A stretch of 64,000 bases of DNA from Candidatus Obscuribacterales bacterium (GTDB lineage: Bacteria > Cyanobacteriota > Vampirovibrionia > Obscuribacterales > Obscuribacteraceae). The notes below the pieces were generated by a model. That model did no database searches and was not told the origin of the DNA. It worked only from the letters and a program-made list of their open reading frames with translations. Positions 35,802-45,251 of this stretch are shown in pieces. The DNA lies in contig JAIERK010000113.1 in NCBI GenBank assembly GCA_019746975.1, forward strand, positions 18,854 through 82,853. Reading direction: 5' to 3'. Positions within the stretch are counted from its first letter, which is position 1; each line of letters begins with the position of its first letter. Both the position numbers and the translations under genes were made by a program.

Positions 35802-35958
35802 GCTTAAAGTTGCTGTTGCTGAAAAGTTTTTCCGTCGCCGATTGATTTAATGAATAATGGACGATATTTGACGTTGAGTTTATGTACGCTCCGTAAGATA
35901 TGTAGTGTAGGAAGAAGGAATTCAAACCCTACATTAAGGACACTAGGAGTGCAATGCA
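35802..35958 (+). promoter_or_regulatory. Upstream region of the double-glycine peptide gene
   Basis: AT-rich 157-bp spacer; the promoter of the peptide gene is likely here. An AGGAG ribosome binding site at 35945-35949 stands nine bases before its ATG. No direct-repeat operator for the OmpR-type regulator could be assigned with confidence. Confidence 0.4.
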
Positions 35959-36147
35959 ATGACAATAAGATATTCCGATCTGACTATTCTCGAGACGGTC
36001 AATGAAGAAGAGATGAGTATCGTCGTAGGCGGCCGTCACGGTGCTGATGATCTCCCTGGCCACGATAACGGTGATGATCGAGGTCGTCGTCGAGGCCGAG
36101 GTGGTAGAAAAGGTGGCGGTGCTGATGATGGAGCGAATCACACTTAA
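35959..36147 (+). CDS. Double-glycine leader peptide precursor (62 aa)
   Basis: The leader (residues 1-25) reads SDLTILETVNEEEMS then IVVGG, matching the bacteriocin-type leader pattern (acidic helix, hydrophobic positions, Gly-Gly at 24-25), which C39 peptidases cut. The 37-residue core is very unusual: it is made almost only of Gly, Arg, Asp and His, with no Cys, Ser or aromatic residue, and it switches from acidic (GADDLPGHDNGDD) to basic (RGRRRGRGGRKGGG). A good ribosome binding site supports translation. HlyD, a C39-ABC exporter and a parvulin gene follow. It is probably a secreted peptide; bacteriocin, signal or metal-binding roles are open. Confidence 0.85.
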   Translation: MTIRYSDLTILETVNEEEMSIVVGGRHGADDLPGHDNGDDRGRRRGRGGRKGGGADDGANHT

Positions 36148-36178
36148 TTCTCCGCATTCCGAATAGTCTATGCAATCT

Positions 36179-36202
36179 GGCACCAGACGAAAGTGTGGTG
36201 CC
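36179..36202 (+). terminator. Hairpin between peptide gene and hlyD
   Basis: ggcacca and tggtgcc form a 7-bp stem around a 10-base loop, 31 bp after the peptide stop; a weak T-rich run (ttctgcgtatttt) follows. It could terminate most transcripts after the peptide, allowing the peptide to be made in excess over its exporter. Confidence 0.5.
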
Positions 36203-36341
36203 TTCTGCGTATTTTGGATGTTTCTAGCGCCAGCTTGGACTGACCTTCAGCAGAGTCATCCCTGGGATTCATCCTTCCGCATGATGAACCTATTGTTCGT
36301 ACTGATTAACATGGTTGATGAATAAACAGGATAGAAAGTAG

Positions 36342-38030
36342 ATGCAGACGCCTTTACGTTCACAGCGCTCAAGTTCTCCCAAGAAGAGTGGAAAGATAAT
36401 ACACCTCTCGCCAGTTCCATCGAGAGAAGAGCCAATGTCGAGTATTGCTCGGCGATACGGCGAGCTGGAGCGACCTGAGCTTATACCTGAAGTTGTTAGT
36501 TATGCGCTTTATTCTTTGCTCTTTCTTATTCTGTTGGGTGGAGTTTGGGCGGTCGTTGGCAGTATCGATGTTGTTGCCGTTGCTCCGGCTACAGCTGTTC
36601 CGGTTGGTGAAGTAAAGCTGATTCAACCTGAGGTCGATGGGGTTATTGAGAGCGTAATGGCGGTCGAGGGGCAGCACGTGACGGCTGGCGATGTCCTAGC
36701 AGTCTTAGAGAAAACTGCCAGTAAGACGGAACTGGAGCAAGGTGAATCACGACTCGCAATTGTCGAAGAAAAACTGCGTGCCCTTGTTCAAGCTAAAGAG
36801 ACGCTCCAGCAGGCAATTTCGAATCCTAGTTTGCCTCCGGCCAACGCCATTGATGTTGAAGGTGTGGCGTTGGCAATTGCCGATTTGAACGCAGCTTATA
36901 TCACTCTGAGAGAAGCCCAAATTGACAGATCAATGTTTTCCGATGGCTCTATGACGGATATGTCAGCGCTCTCGAGTCAGACGAACAGCTTGCAAGAACA
37001 GCGTATCCTGCAGTGCAGTGCGCTAAAAGAGAGGGTGAATGAACATAAGGCGCAAGCTGCGCAAAAGCGAATCGAGGTCGAGCAGTTACTGACGGCCATA
37101 GCGTCTGCGAAAGTGGAGTTAGGACAGGCACAGCTAATATTAGAAGCCAGCCAGCAGCAGGAGGAGTCCTTGAAGAAGGTCTTTCAAGAGGGGGCAGTGT
37201 CTAGAGTTGACTATCTCAACACCGTTAAAGAGCTGGAGCGAGCCCGCAGAGATGTGACTCGACAAACCGCTGTGATTGATGAGCTGATCAAGAAAGAAAG
37301 TATTGCTGAAAGTCAGCTTCGCGAATTCGAGTCTAAGAATATTGCCGCCATCGCCGAGAAAAAGGCTCAGTTAAAGTGCATTGATCTCGAGTCTGGAAGG
37401 ATTGGCTTGTTGACTCGGGGGGTGTCGAGGAAGTATGCAACTGCTCTTGCCTCTTTCGATTCAGCCAAAGCCAAAGTTTGTGCTGCTCTTAAACGTGTTG
37501 AATCAAATCTGAAAGAAGAGTCGGAGATTTTTAATCAGGCTAAATCGCATTTGACTGCCGCCCACTATAAGCTCTCGACAGCCGAGATTAAGTCACCAGT
37601 CGCTGGCCGAGTTACTGGAATAAAGCTCAGAGGCAGAGGTCACGTCGTCAAACGAGGAGAGCGTCTGATGGCGGTGGTGCCAGATAATGCGACGTTCGTC
37701 TTCGAGGCCAGGATCGCCAACAAAGATGCTGGTTTTGTTGAGAAAGGGCAGCTTGCCAAACTCAAGCTCGCCTCATATCCATTTGAAGATTTTGGTGTAC
37801 TGGATGGTCAGGTGGCTCACCTCGAAGCTTCCGGGGAAATGACTCCGGGCACACAACCAGTTTTTGTTGCGAGAGTGGCTCCCAAGCGACAATTCATAAT
37901 GGCGCGAGGACGAGCTCGCCCACTCGTCAGCGGCATGAGTGCAACTTGCGAGATTATTACAAGACGGAGATCGATTTTGAGCATTCTTGTAGAGCCGATA
38001 GCAAAGCTTAATGAGACTCGCTGGCATTAG
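36342..38030 (+). CDS. HlyD-family membrane fusion protein of the peptide exporter
   Basis: The 562-residue protein is the periplasmic adaptor of an ABC export system. A cytosolic start of about 55 residues precedes one membrane helix (YALYSLLFLILLGGVWAVVG). A lipoyl-type half follows (VDGVIESVMAVEGQHVTAGD), then a long coiled coil (about 120-400), the second lipoyl half (IKSPVAGRVTGIKLRGRGH) and a beta-barrel ending near 545. It lies 194 bp after the precursor on the same strand. The transporter gene is convergent and ends 6 bp away. A TolC-like outer membrane channel is not in the window. Confidence 0.92.
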   Translation: MQTPLRSQRSSSPKKSGKIIHLSPVPSREEPMSSIARRYGELERPELIPEVVSYALYSLLFLILLGGVWAVVGSIDVVAVAPATAVPVGEVKLIQPEVDGVIESVMAVEGQHVTAGDVLAVLEKTASKTELEQGESRLAIVEEKLRALVQAKETLQQAISNPSLPPANAIDVEGVALAIADLNAAYITLREAQIDRSMFSDGSMTDMSALSSQTNSLQEQRILQCSALKERVNEHKAQAAQKRIEVEQLLTAIASAKVELGQAQLILEASQQQEESLKKVFQEGAVSRVDYLNTVKELERARRDVTRQTAVIDELIKKESIAESQLREFESKNIAAIAEKKAQLKCIDLESGRIGLLTRGVSRKYATALASFDSAKAKVCAALKRVESNLKEESEIFNQAKSHLTAAHYKLSTAEIKSPVAGRVTGIKLRGRGHVVKRGERLMAVVPDNATFVFEARIANKDAGFVEKGQLAKLKLASYPFEDFGVLDGQVAHLEASGEMTPGTQPVFVARVAPKRQFIMARGRARPLVSGMSATCEIITRRRSILSILVEPIAKLNETRWH

Positions 38031-38036
38031 ATCGAT

Positions 38037-40697
38037 TCAGGTCGCTTGACTCCATAGATGATTGTAGAGCCCGTTGAGCTCAAGAAGCTCGTCATGAGTA
38101 CCTTGTTCGACAATCTGTCCGCGGTCCATAACGAGAATCAGGTCTGCATCTCTGACTGTAGACAGTCGGTGCGCGACCATAACAATGGTGCGATGCTTGC
38201 GCAGCGACCGCAAGCTTGCTTGAATTGCCCGTTCTGAATCATTATCCAAGAAACTGGTGGCCTCGTCGAATAATAACAACTTGGGATTGTGCAAAATCGC
38301 TCTGGCTATAAAAAGGCGTTGTCTCTGGCCGCCGGAAAGGTTGTTTCCAGCCTCAGATACTTCATATTGATACGATTTGGGCAACGTGTTAATGAAGTCA
38401 TGGATACCAGCGAGTTTTGCTGCGTCCACTACCATCTTCGTCGTAGCCTGGGGATTGTAAAGGGCTATGGTATCAAATATGGTGCCGCGAAAAAGGTAGT
38501 CCTGTTGAGAGACGACGCCTATCTGCCTGCGTAACTCCCGCAATGAAAGATTCCTGGTGTCATGTCCGTCAACTAAAATTCGTCCTTCGACAGGCATGTA
38601 TAGCCCTTGCAAAAGTTTGAGCGTTGTTGATTTTCCGCAACCGCTTCTGCCCACGATTCCAACATACTGACCTGGAGTAATCCTAAAACTGAGATTTTGA
38701 ACGGCGTTATCGTCCTGGTTCCCAGGGTATCGGTAAGTCACATCAACAAACTCAATGTCGCCGGTAATCGTAATTTGCAGCTTCTTTTCCGGCTCGCTCT
38801 CCTCCTTTGGAGTCTCGAGCACATCATCAATTCTCTCCAGCGATACGCCTATGTCCTGTAATTCATCCCACATGTCGACTAAGAAGAGTATCGGTTGAGT
38901 GATTCGATTTACTATCAGCGTCATGGCCATCAACTGCCCAATTGAAATTTGTCCTTGCACGGCTATATGTGCGCCGTAGCAGAGCAGCAGCACACTGCCC
39001 AGATTGTGGACCAGATCCGCTGCTACTTGCGTGAACCGTGATATCAGCGTTGCCTTATAGCGAGTATTCAGAGCGTCCACGAAAAGCTCTTCCCAAGCCC
39101 ATCGTGTGCGATTCTCCGCTGCTCCGGCTTTAATACGTTCTATACCTCTGACCGCTTCGATTGAAAATGCATTGCTCGCTACCTGCTTGTGAAACGCCTG
39201 TTGCATGAGTGTTCTGAGCCAGGGGGTGACAATGGCCACGATAATAGTGAAGGCAATGATATAAGCGATAACGAAAAGCGCGAATGTCCAGTTGTAGATG
39301 AAAACGATGACGAGATAGACTCCCGCCATAATCAGATCGGTTATTACGGTTATGGCTGATCCGGATATGAAGCTCTGAATTTTTCGATTTTCTTGAAGCC
39401 GAGAGATCACATCGCCGGTGGTATGCTCTTCGAAAAATGTCAGAGGGAGGCTCAAGAGATGTCGAAAAAACTGCGTGAAGAGCGACTGGTCGAGTTTTAC
39501 CGCGGCAAATGCTACCAGGTAAGAGCGAATCGTTGAGATGATGGTTTGAAAGAAAATTAGAATTACCATGCCCATCAGAATAATGTTGAGCATAGAAATG
39601 CTTTTATGCACGATTACTTGATCTACCACCGCCTGCGTGAACAGTGGAATTGATAAGGTGAGAAGCTGTACCGCAAATGAAGCTAATGCAATGTCGACCA
39701 ATGTCTTTGCATTTGGCTTCAACAGATCCAGGTAGCGCGACCATGGCGTTGATAACTGTGTATCTTTTTTTGTGGACGCGGAAGGAGTTAACTCGAGGGC
39801 ATACAAGGAGAAATGTTCTTCAAAGTCTTCTCTGCGTATTTCAACCAATCCGTTGGCAGGATCTGCAATTAAGGCCGAGTTTTTCTCAATCTCGTAAAGC
39901 ACAACGAAATGGTTGTTGTCCCAATAACAAACCAACGGGAGTTTCGCTCGAAGCAATCCCAAATACGTAGCTTTGATACCGCGACTCAGAAAGCCAAGCT
40001 TCTCGGCCGCTTCTGAAAGTGATACCAGATCGCTGCCCTGTGCTGAAACGCCAATTAGCTCTCTTAAATTTCTTTGATTAACGCGAGCGCCATGGTATGA
40101 CAGTACCATGGCAAGACACGATACACCACAGTCCATGGCACTTTTCTGTAGTACGAGCGGATAGAGCTTGAACTTTCTTCGCACCAGAGTGAGAAAGTTT
40201 TCTTCCTCAGGCGAGTCTGTCGATTGAACTAGTTTGGCTACAGTTACTGGATCGTTTGGTGAGTCTGACAGCATGATCTCTGCAACGGGCTCTAAACTAG
40301 CATCCTGTGCAGCGCGACGGAGGCGCTGAGCCTCTGCGTCTAAAACACGTCGGAAGTCAGGTTTGTTCGACAGCTCTTCTTCGAATACAGACAAGGCCAC
40401 CTTCGAGACGATCGATTGCTCCATGGCACGAGCAGAAAACCATGTATCTTGAGAGAGTATGGTTTTAAAACCAAAAGGGCAGTACCTTTGATCGAGGATG
40501 ACAATGGTCCGATCCGACTGGTCGTGAGGCTCATATAGTCGAACTTTGCCGTCGATAAGAAAGTAGACGCAGTCAAGGATTTCTCCCTGTGAAAAAATAT
40601 TCTCGCCTAATGCGATGTGGACCTTCTCTCCCGATTCGGCGACGGTGGCGAAGAACTCGCTGAAAGAGCGCTCTAGATTTTGTTCGACTTTATCCAT
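38037..40697 (-). CDS. Peptide-processing ABC exporter: cNMP-binding, C39 peptidase, membrane and ATPase domains
   Basis: The ATG at 40697 overlaps the end of the parvulin gene by 8 bp and gives about 886 residues; the open frame goes further upstream. Order: a cyclic-nucleotide-binding-type domain (about 8-130), a C39 peptidase with QKSAMDCG (Cys190), CYWDNNHFVVL (His) and ADPANG (Asp), six membrane helices (about 340-610), and a nucleotide-binding domain with GRSGCGKSTT, LSGGQRQRL and LLLFDEATSFLD. It cuts the Gly-Gly leader while exporting the core. All catalytic residues are present, so it should be active. The fusion to a cNMP-like domain is typical of cyanobacterial-type exporters. Confidence 0.95.
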   Translation of the reverse strand: MDKVEQNLERSFSEFFATVAESGEKVHIALGENIFSQGEILDCVYFLIDGKVRLYEPHDQSDRTIVILDQRYCPFGFKTILSQDTWFSARAMEQSIVSKVALSVFEEELSNKPDFRRVLDAEAQRLRRAAQDASLEPVAEIMLSDSPNDPVTVAKLVQSTDSPEEENFLTLVRRKFKLYPLVLQKSAMDCGVSCLAMVLSYHGARVNQRNLRELIGVSAQGSDLVSLSEAAEKLGFLSRGIKATYLGLLRAKLPLVCYWDNNHFVVLYEIEKNSALIADPANGLVEIRREDFEEHFSLYALELTPSASTKKDTQLSTPWSRYLDLLKPNAKTLVDIALASFAVQLLTLSIPLFTQAVVDQVIVHKSISMLNIILMGMVILIFFQTIISTIRSYLVAFAAVKLDQSLFTQFFRHLLSLPLTFFEEHTTGDVISRLQENRKIQSFISGSAITVITDLIMAGVYLVIVFIYNWTFALFVIAYIIAFTIIVAIVTPWLRTLMQQAFHKQVASNAFSIEAVRGIERIKAGAAENRTRWAWEELFVDALNTRYKATLISRFTQVAADLVHNLGSVLLLCYGAHIAVQGQISIGQLMAMTLIVNRITQPILFLVDMWDELQDIGVSLERIDDVLETPKEESEPEKKLQITITGDIEFVDVTYRYPGNQDDNAVQNLSFRITPGQYVGIVGRSGCGKSTTLKLLQGLYMPVEGRILVDGHDTRNLSLRELRRQIGVVSQQDYLFRGTIFDTIALYNPQATTKMVVDAAKLAGIHDFINTLPKSYQYEVSEAGNNLSGGQRQRLFIARAILHNPKLLLFDEATSFLDNDSERAIQASLRSLRKHRTIVMVAHRLSTVRDADLILVMDRGQIVEQGTHDELLELNGLYNHLWSQAT

Positions 40698-41496
40698 CGA
40701 GGGAGTTAAATCTAGGGCTATTGAAAGATTCGTCCAAAACGGTTGCTTTCTCGAAGCCCAGCTGGTCCAAAGAATTAGATAGCCAGTCTTGCACAAGAAG
40801 ATCAGCTATTTCCTGTTGAATTGTGTCATCATCAAGCGCGGCTCTGTAAACTTTCTCTATAAAGTATAGATGATAGGTGCCGAAAAGTTTTGTAGGACCA
40901 ATCAGCCGTGATGCGTCTGGGGAAAAAACTTGCGATTCAACGAGAGCAGGCAGCGTATCCCGGCGAACGCGGCCCACGTATCCGCAGTGGGGACGCGTAC
41001 GCATGTCGATGCTGTACTTTCTGGTCAACTCGAAAAATGAGGCACCTTCTAAGATTTGCGTTCTCAATTCGGTGGCGGCCGATAGGGATTTAACAACAAG
41101 CTTATAAAGCTCAACCTCATCAAACCGCAGTTTGTTTAACTTGAAGTAATGCTCAACGTCACTTGCGCTCGCTATCGATTTCTTCAATATGTCGATCTCA
41201 GCGAGGACTCGGGCATGATTGCGAAGATCTTGGTCACTCAGGCAATTCGCCGCCAGGAATTTTTCGGTATCATCGGCAGTGAACAACTTATTTTGTCGTC
41301 GAATCTGATTTACAACCTGATCGATTGATGATTCTTCTATCGATACACCGTTGGTCTGACAATAGTCTATCGCAAGGCAGGACAGTGTCAGAAACTCCAA
41401 TATTTTCTCGTCTCCTTCAAAGATTATCGTGTTGATAATTTCAATCGGGCTAAATCTATTTGCTATTAACTTGCGAGGAATAGTCATTATTGGCAT
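40690..41496 (-). CDS. PpiC/SurA-like peptidyl-prolyl isomerase of the peptide cassette
   Basis: About 268 residues from an ATG at 41496 (GAGAG just upstream); in-frame ATGs up to 41526 are alternatives. The N-terminal half is helical like a SurA chaperone domain. The parvulin part (about 130-235) contains FFELTRKYSIDMRTR, GYVGRVRRDTLPALVESQVF and the ending YHLYFIEKVY. There is no signal peptide. Parvulins of this type occur next to cNMP-C39 exporters and HlyD genes in cyanobacterial bacteriocin clusters, so it probably helps precursor handling. Its end overlaps the exporter start by 8 bp, so they are translationally coupled. Confidence 0.88.
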   Translation of the reverse strand: MPIMTIPRKLIANRFSPIEIINTIIFEGDEKILEFLTLSCLAIDYCQTNGVSIEESSIDQVVNQIRRQNKLFTADDTEKFLAANCLSDQDLRNHARVLAEIDILKKSIASASDVEHYFKLNKLRFDEVELYKLVVKSLSAATELRTQILEGASFFELTRKYSIDMRTRPHCGYVGRVRRDTLPALVESQVFSPDASRLIGPTKLFGTYHLYFIEKVYRAALDDDTIQQEIADLLVQDWLSNSLDQLGFEKATVLDESFNSPRFNSLDG

Positions 41497-41582
41497 GCGG
41501 CTCTCGAAAACGATCGATGACATCATTAATGGAGACTACCATGTAATTAGACAATGAGCATCCCTCGTAAGGACTAGAGAAA

Positions 41583-41614
41583 AGCGGACGAGATGAATAT
41601 TCATCCCGTCCGCT
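41583..41614 (-). terminator. Rho-independent terminator of the small membrane protein gene
   Basis: Read on the minus strand: agcggacg pairs with cgtccgct, then gatgaat pairs with attcatc with one mismatch between. The 32-base hairpin is followed by TTTTCTCT. It lies 23 bp after the small gene and 86 bp before the parvulin start. Confidence 0.8.
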
Positions 41615-41637
41615 ACCCCAAAGCATTTGTTGTCTAT

Positions 41638-41811
41638 TTATTTGCCTGCCAGTGTGGCTATTCCAATTACAAGAAAGAGACCACCAAAGAGGATGCTGAC
41701 AGTTTCGCCGATTGCGTAGAGGTTAAAATCAGGCGAGCATATTGATAAAACCCAGTAGCCAGCGACGATGGCGAGACAGATAACCACGACTACTGTCACA
41801 ACCTTTTTCAT
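41638..41811 (-). CDS. Small two-helix membrane protein (57 aa)
   Basis: A 57-residue frame starts at ATG 41811 with an excellent ribosome binding site (AAGGAG seven bases upstream) and ends with its own terminator, so it is a complete single-gene unit. Hydrophobic helix 1 spans about residues 3-23 (MKKVVTVVVVICLAIVAGYW); a short loop SICSPDFNLYA follows, then helix 2 (GETVSILFGGLFLVIGIATL). I do not recognise a family. Its position just upstream of the parvulin-exporter operon on the same strand makes an immunity or accessory role conceivable, but this is inference only. Confidence 0.7.
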   Translation of the reverse strand: MKKVVTVVVVICLAIVAGYWVLSICSPDFNLYAIGETVSILFGGLFLVIGIATLAGK

Positions 41812-42511
41812 TTCGTACTCCTTGTTTTTGGGCGACTAGAGCCGGGGAGCGAGAATGAGCGCTTCCGGAACAGGGCGTGCTTGGTGCTATTCGATGTTTG
41901 AAAGCCGTTCTACTCGAACACTTTCAGAGTAACGGTGCATTGTGACCAAAGTCGGACTAGCAGCCCTTCAAATCGCTTCGTTTTCGCCGACGTACGTGCT
42001 TGCATTGCGGATTTGTAATAAACCCGATTGTGCCACCATTTTGCAACAGAAAAGTAGCAGAATCGTGAAGCCGAGCGTAATTTGAATCCAGTAATAGGAA
42101 GTCGGTATCTGAACTTTCAACTTTCAACTTTCAACTTCGATTTTGGGAGTACTGGTGTTTTGACAAGCTGGATCAATGACTCCTATGTTTGCATCAAGAA
42201 GGTTCGATTCTATGAGTCTCAAAATTGGGCGTCCGACAAGTAAGGTCGGAATTTGGTCAAATGGTTCGGCTCACAGGAAAAGTTGGGATATTTTAGGGCC
42301 GGATTGGTCGGCTCAGACATTTTTGGGGGAGGAAAGATCCTTTTAGACTGCATCTTCACTTGACAACGCAATGCAAGGAGAATATAGTTTAACCACCTTT
42401 AATTTAGGTCCTTTACTAGAGATATTGTTATTTGTCCGTTTCTTATAGTGTTAACTCAATTGGCGTAGTCTTTGGACAGATAACTGGCGCGTGTGTTGGC
42501 GGAGATGAATA
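41812..42511. other. 700-bp non-coding region with a short tandem repeat
   Basis: No gene is visible on either strand. At 42113-42137 the heptamer ACTTTCA is repeated three times plus a partial unit. The rest is ordinary intergenic sequence, becoming AT-rich before 42512, where the promoter of the zinc-ribbon gene is expected. It also contains the promoter of the small membrane protein on the minus strand. Confidence 0.5.
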
Positions 42512-43057
42512 ATGCCACTGTTTGATAAAAACGATGTTCAAATCGAGTCCTTTCCGTACGAAATTCACCATAACGAACGTGAGGCGCCGGAGCTAGCGTG
42601 CCCTCGGTGTGGTCACGTTCAACCGAGGCGCAAGCGGGTTGTTTGTCAGAGTTGCAACCACTTGATCCCAACAGAAAATTGCCGGCAAAGCTGGACAGAT
42701 CTGCAATCTACGCCGAAAGACAGTTATCGGAAGATGGCGCAGGTCTTCTTTGACGACAGCAAAACCAGAGACTTCAAGAGTGCTCGCGGCAACTTTGGCT
42801 GGAAGGTATTCATCCGAAATGTGGTTGTGACCATACTGCTAGCCGCAGTGCTGGTCGTTCCGACGGTGCTCGGATTGAAGGCATACCTTGGCGAAAAAGA
42901 CTGGAAAAAGGTGGAAGCGAAATTTGATGCCACAGTATCACCACTGATGCAACGCTTCGAATCGCGTCCGCAGGTAGCACTGAAGCCGGAAAAGTCACCT
43001 GTCGCAGGCAAAAAGCCGTCGACAGAGAAGAAATCGAAACACGGTAAGCACCACTAG
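42512..43057 (+). CDS. Zinc-ribbon membrane protein
   Basis: The 181-residue protein has an N-terminal zinc ribbon (ACPRCGHVQ, then VCQSCNHL, about residues 29-51), a polar region, one membrane helix (about 107-128: VVTILLAAVLVVPTVLGL) and a Lys/Ser/Pro-rich C-terminal tail ending KHGKHH. This zinc-ribbon plus single-helix layout resembles the termini of the Ser/Thr kinases in this window, without a kinase domain. Function unknown; perhaps a partner in the same signalling network. Confidence 0.75.
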   Translation: MPLFDKNDVQIESFPYEIHHNEREAPELACPRCGHVQPRRKRVVCQSCNHLIPTENCRQSWTDLQSTPKDSYRKMAQVFFDDSKTRDFKSARGNFGWKVFIRNVVVTILLAAVLVVPTVLGLKAYLGEKDWKKVEAKFDATVSPLMQRFESRPQVALKPEKSPVAGKKPSTEKKSKHGKHH

Positions 43058-43331
43058 ACGCTGACCGTTTTAGACTAGGCTTTTAATGAGTCTGACTGAC
43101 TGTCTGTCTTTTCAGGCTGCGCCAGTTTCGATTCGATCGAAAAATTGTCGCGTCGTTCTTCCATGCAGCTAAAAATTGGTAACTAACTGCGAGGTCTTCC
43201 GAACACGGAAGGAGAGGCAAGTGCGATGCCATCATTGACAGTGCCGGTTCGACTGCGGATCGGGCGAAGTCTACGCTGCGACATTTCTGTCGCGACTTTC
43301 GTAGAAACAGAAGCACAGTATCGAATACTTT
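43058..43331. other. Intergenic spacer between convergent genes
   Basis: This 274-bp gap has no recognised gene; a 77-codon minus-strand frame lacks a ribosome binding site and ordinary protein composition. Confidence 0.35.
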
Positions 43332-45251
43332 CTACAACGTCGGCGAGTTGCTGCCTTCCGTCAACTGAGGAGGCTCTTCTTCGACAATCTTAGGTGTGAT
43401 TAGAAGCATCAACTCTGTCCGATTTCGGCCTTTGAATGTCGTTCTAAAGAATGCGCCTAAGACCGGCATTTCTGCGAAATAGGGCACCTTCGATAGTATC
43501 GCTGCCTCTTGTTCTGTGAACAGTCCGCCTATTGTAATTGTCTGTCCATCTTTGATTCGGATTTCCTGCGTGATGATATCCCGGACGTTGAGCAGAGTAA
43601 CTGTCGTTTGGTTGGCGCCAGCGCCGAAGGTCTGCGGTGCTCCAAGGGGCGTTGAGACTTGAGGGCGGATCCTGACGCGTACGAATCCATCTTCAGTGAC
43701 CTTAGGCAAGACGTTGAGGAAGATGCCCGCTTTGGCCAATTCGACGTTGGTTGTTACAACTCCAAGGCTGACCGTCGACGTTACTTTGTGGACTACTTCG
43801 TTGGCGATCGTTATGAGCGCCTCCGTGTTGTCGACGACAACAAGGCTGGGATTGGCTATGACTTTAGCTTTGTTGGTCTGCAGCAAGAGTTGCAGGTTCA
43901 AATTAACTGCCGTCGGCATGGTGGCGATGTTGGCCGCGCCACCGCCGCTGCCACCAAGCGTGAGGAAGTCAAATCCGCTGGCGGAGCTTGGTACGGGCTG
44001 AACGCCGGCAATGCTTGGAAAGACTGTCGGCAGCAATGAGCCGATCAGACCACCGAATGCCGTCCCTGGGCCGGCTGGCGAAACGCTGTTACCCGTGAAT
44101 GGTATCGAAGGTAGTACCGGGTTAGGAATGCCGTTTGCAGGGCTTCCTAGACCCGGGAGAAAGGAAAGCAGCGGAGCAGTCGAGTTGCCCATGATGGAAG
44201 CAGATACTCCCTGCCCTTGAACATTGAATGTGCTTCCCAAAAGTCTGACACCCTGGTTGGTGAGTTCGACCAGGGAGGCCTGGATATGGACCTGCTTGGG
44301 CCTGCGATCGAGCATATGGATCGCTTCCTCGGCAATCAGGACATCATGTTCTGTTCCTACTACTATTACCTGACGCCCTTTAGAGTCGGGAATAATGATT
44401 GCGCCTCCATCGTTAGGCGGAACGATATAGTCGGCGGCGATCTCTTGTAACTGCCGGACTTGTTGGGTTCCCGGATCGACCGCTGCGTTGTTAAAGCCGA
44501 CACCTTCTTGCACCTGCTCTCGTGATGCGCCTCGCACCGTCCTTGGTTGCTCGTCAGTCTTCGTCCCCTGATCATCTTTTTTCGGAATTAGACGATCATC
44601 TCGATCCAGTCCGCCGTCAGGAGTGTCTACGGGGCCTCCGGACATCTCTTTTTGTGCGTCGAATGTTGCTCTTGCTCCACGATTAAATACCGACGCTTGC
44701 AGAATTGTGGCCACGTCGAATGGATGCGCGTAGCTCAACTTGAATGCTCTCGCAACAGGTCGATTAAGACCGAGGAACACCATCGCTTGCAGTGTCCCGA
44801 CTATGACCGTGTTGTTGTCCAGCGGACGCGTCTCCAACCCAGCGGATGCGAGCACGCTGTCCATAGCTTCGTTGAGCGTTACATCAGTGAGCTCCCCGGT
44901 GATCGTCCCGATTACCGATTTGTCAATGATGATGTTGAGATTGCCTCGACGAGCCAACTCAGAAATCACCTCTCTCACGGGTGTATCTCTGAAGCTCAGA
45001 TGGTGAATCAGTCCTTGCTGCGCGAAGAGCTTGAACTGTTTCCTGATTTGCACCGTACCCGTGATGGTAGGCAGACTTTTACCAGGTGTGCTCAGCCTCA
45101 CTGGCGGTGTCGCCTGTGATACCTGTTTCCCGTCTGCTGATTGTGCCTGCGCTGGGTCACCGTATCCAGTAACCAACATAGCCGGCACCATAAATAGTGC
45201 CAGCAACTTTTTTAGAGTTTTCGCTCGAGGTCCGGAACTCAGGCGAATCAT
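43332..45251 (-). CDS. Secretin (PilQ/GspD-type outer membrane channel)
   Basis: The 639-residue protein has a signal peptide (about 1-36, ending DPAQAQS), a secretin/TonB N-terminal short domain (LSFRDTPVREVISELARRGNLNIIIDKSV), a second N-domain, a low-complexity linker (about 205-265), a further N domain and the C-terminal secretin gate with VELAKAGIFLNVLPKV and QEIRIKDGQTITIGGLFT. It ends with RTELMLLITPKIV. It forms the channel for type IV pili or type II secretion. No other pilus or secretion genes are adjacent. A TPR protein gene lies upstream on the same strand. Confidence 0.92.
   Translation of the reverse strand: MIRLSSGPRAKTLKKLLALFMVPAMLVTGYGDPAQAQSADGKQVSQATPPVRLSTPGKSLPTITGTVQIRKQFKLFAQQGLIHHLSFRDTPVREVISELARRGNLNIIIDKSVIGTITGELTDVTLNEAMDSVLASAGLETRPLDNNTVIVGTLQAMVFLGLNRPVARAFKLSYAHPFDVATILQASVFNRGARATFDAQKEMSGGPVDTPDGGLDRDDRLIPKKDDQGTKTDEQPRTVRGASREQVQEGVGFNNAAVDPGTQQVRQLQEIAADYIVPPNDGGAIIIPDSKGRQVIVVGTEHDVLIAEEAIHMLDRRPKQVHIQASLVELTNQGVRLLGSTFNVQGQGVSASIMGNSTAPLLSFLPGLGSPANGIPNPVLPSIPFTGNSVSPAGPGTAFGGLIGSLLPTVFPSIAGVQPVPSSASGFDFLTLGGSGGGAANIATMPTAVNLNLQLLLQTNKAKVIANPSLVVVDNTEALITIANEVVHKVTSTVSLGVVTTNVELAKAGIFLNVLPKVTEDGFVRVRIRPQVSTPLGAPQTFGAGANQTTVTLLNVRDIITQEIRIKDGQTITIGGLFTEQEAAILSKVPYFAEMPVLGAFFRTTFKGRNRTELMLLITPKIVEEEPPQLTEGSNSPTL

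Noticed and set aside
35929..36183. 84-codon minus-strand frame rich in Ser and Thr over the double-glycine peptide gene
   Set aside because: Its Ser/Thr repeats are the reverse complement of the Gly/Asp/Arg codons of the precursor; no ribosome binding site was seen.
42113..42137. Heptamer repeat as the start of a CRISPR array
   Set aside because: Units are 7 bp with no spacers and no cas genes are nearby; simple slippage repeat.
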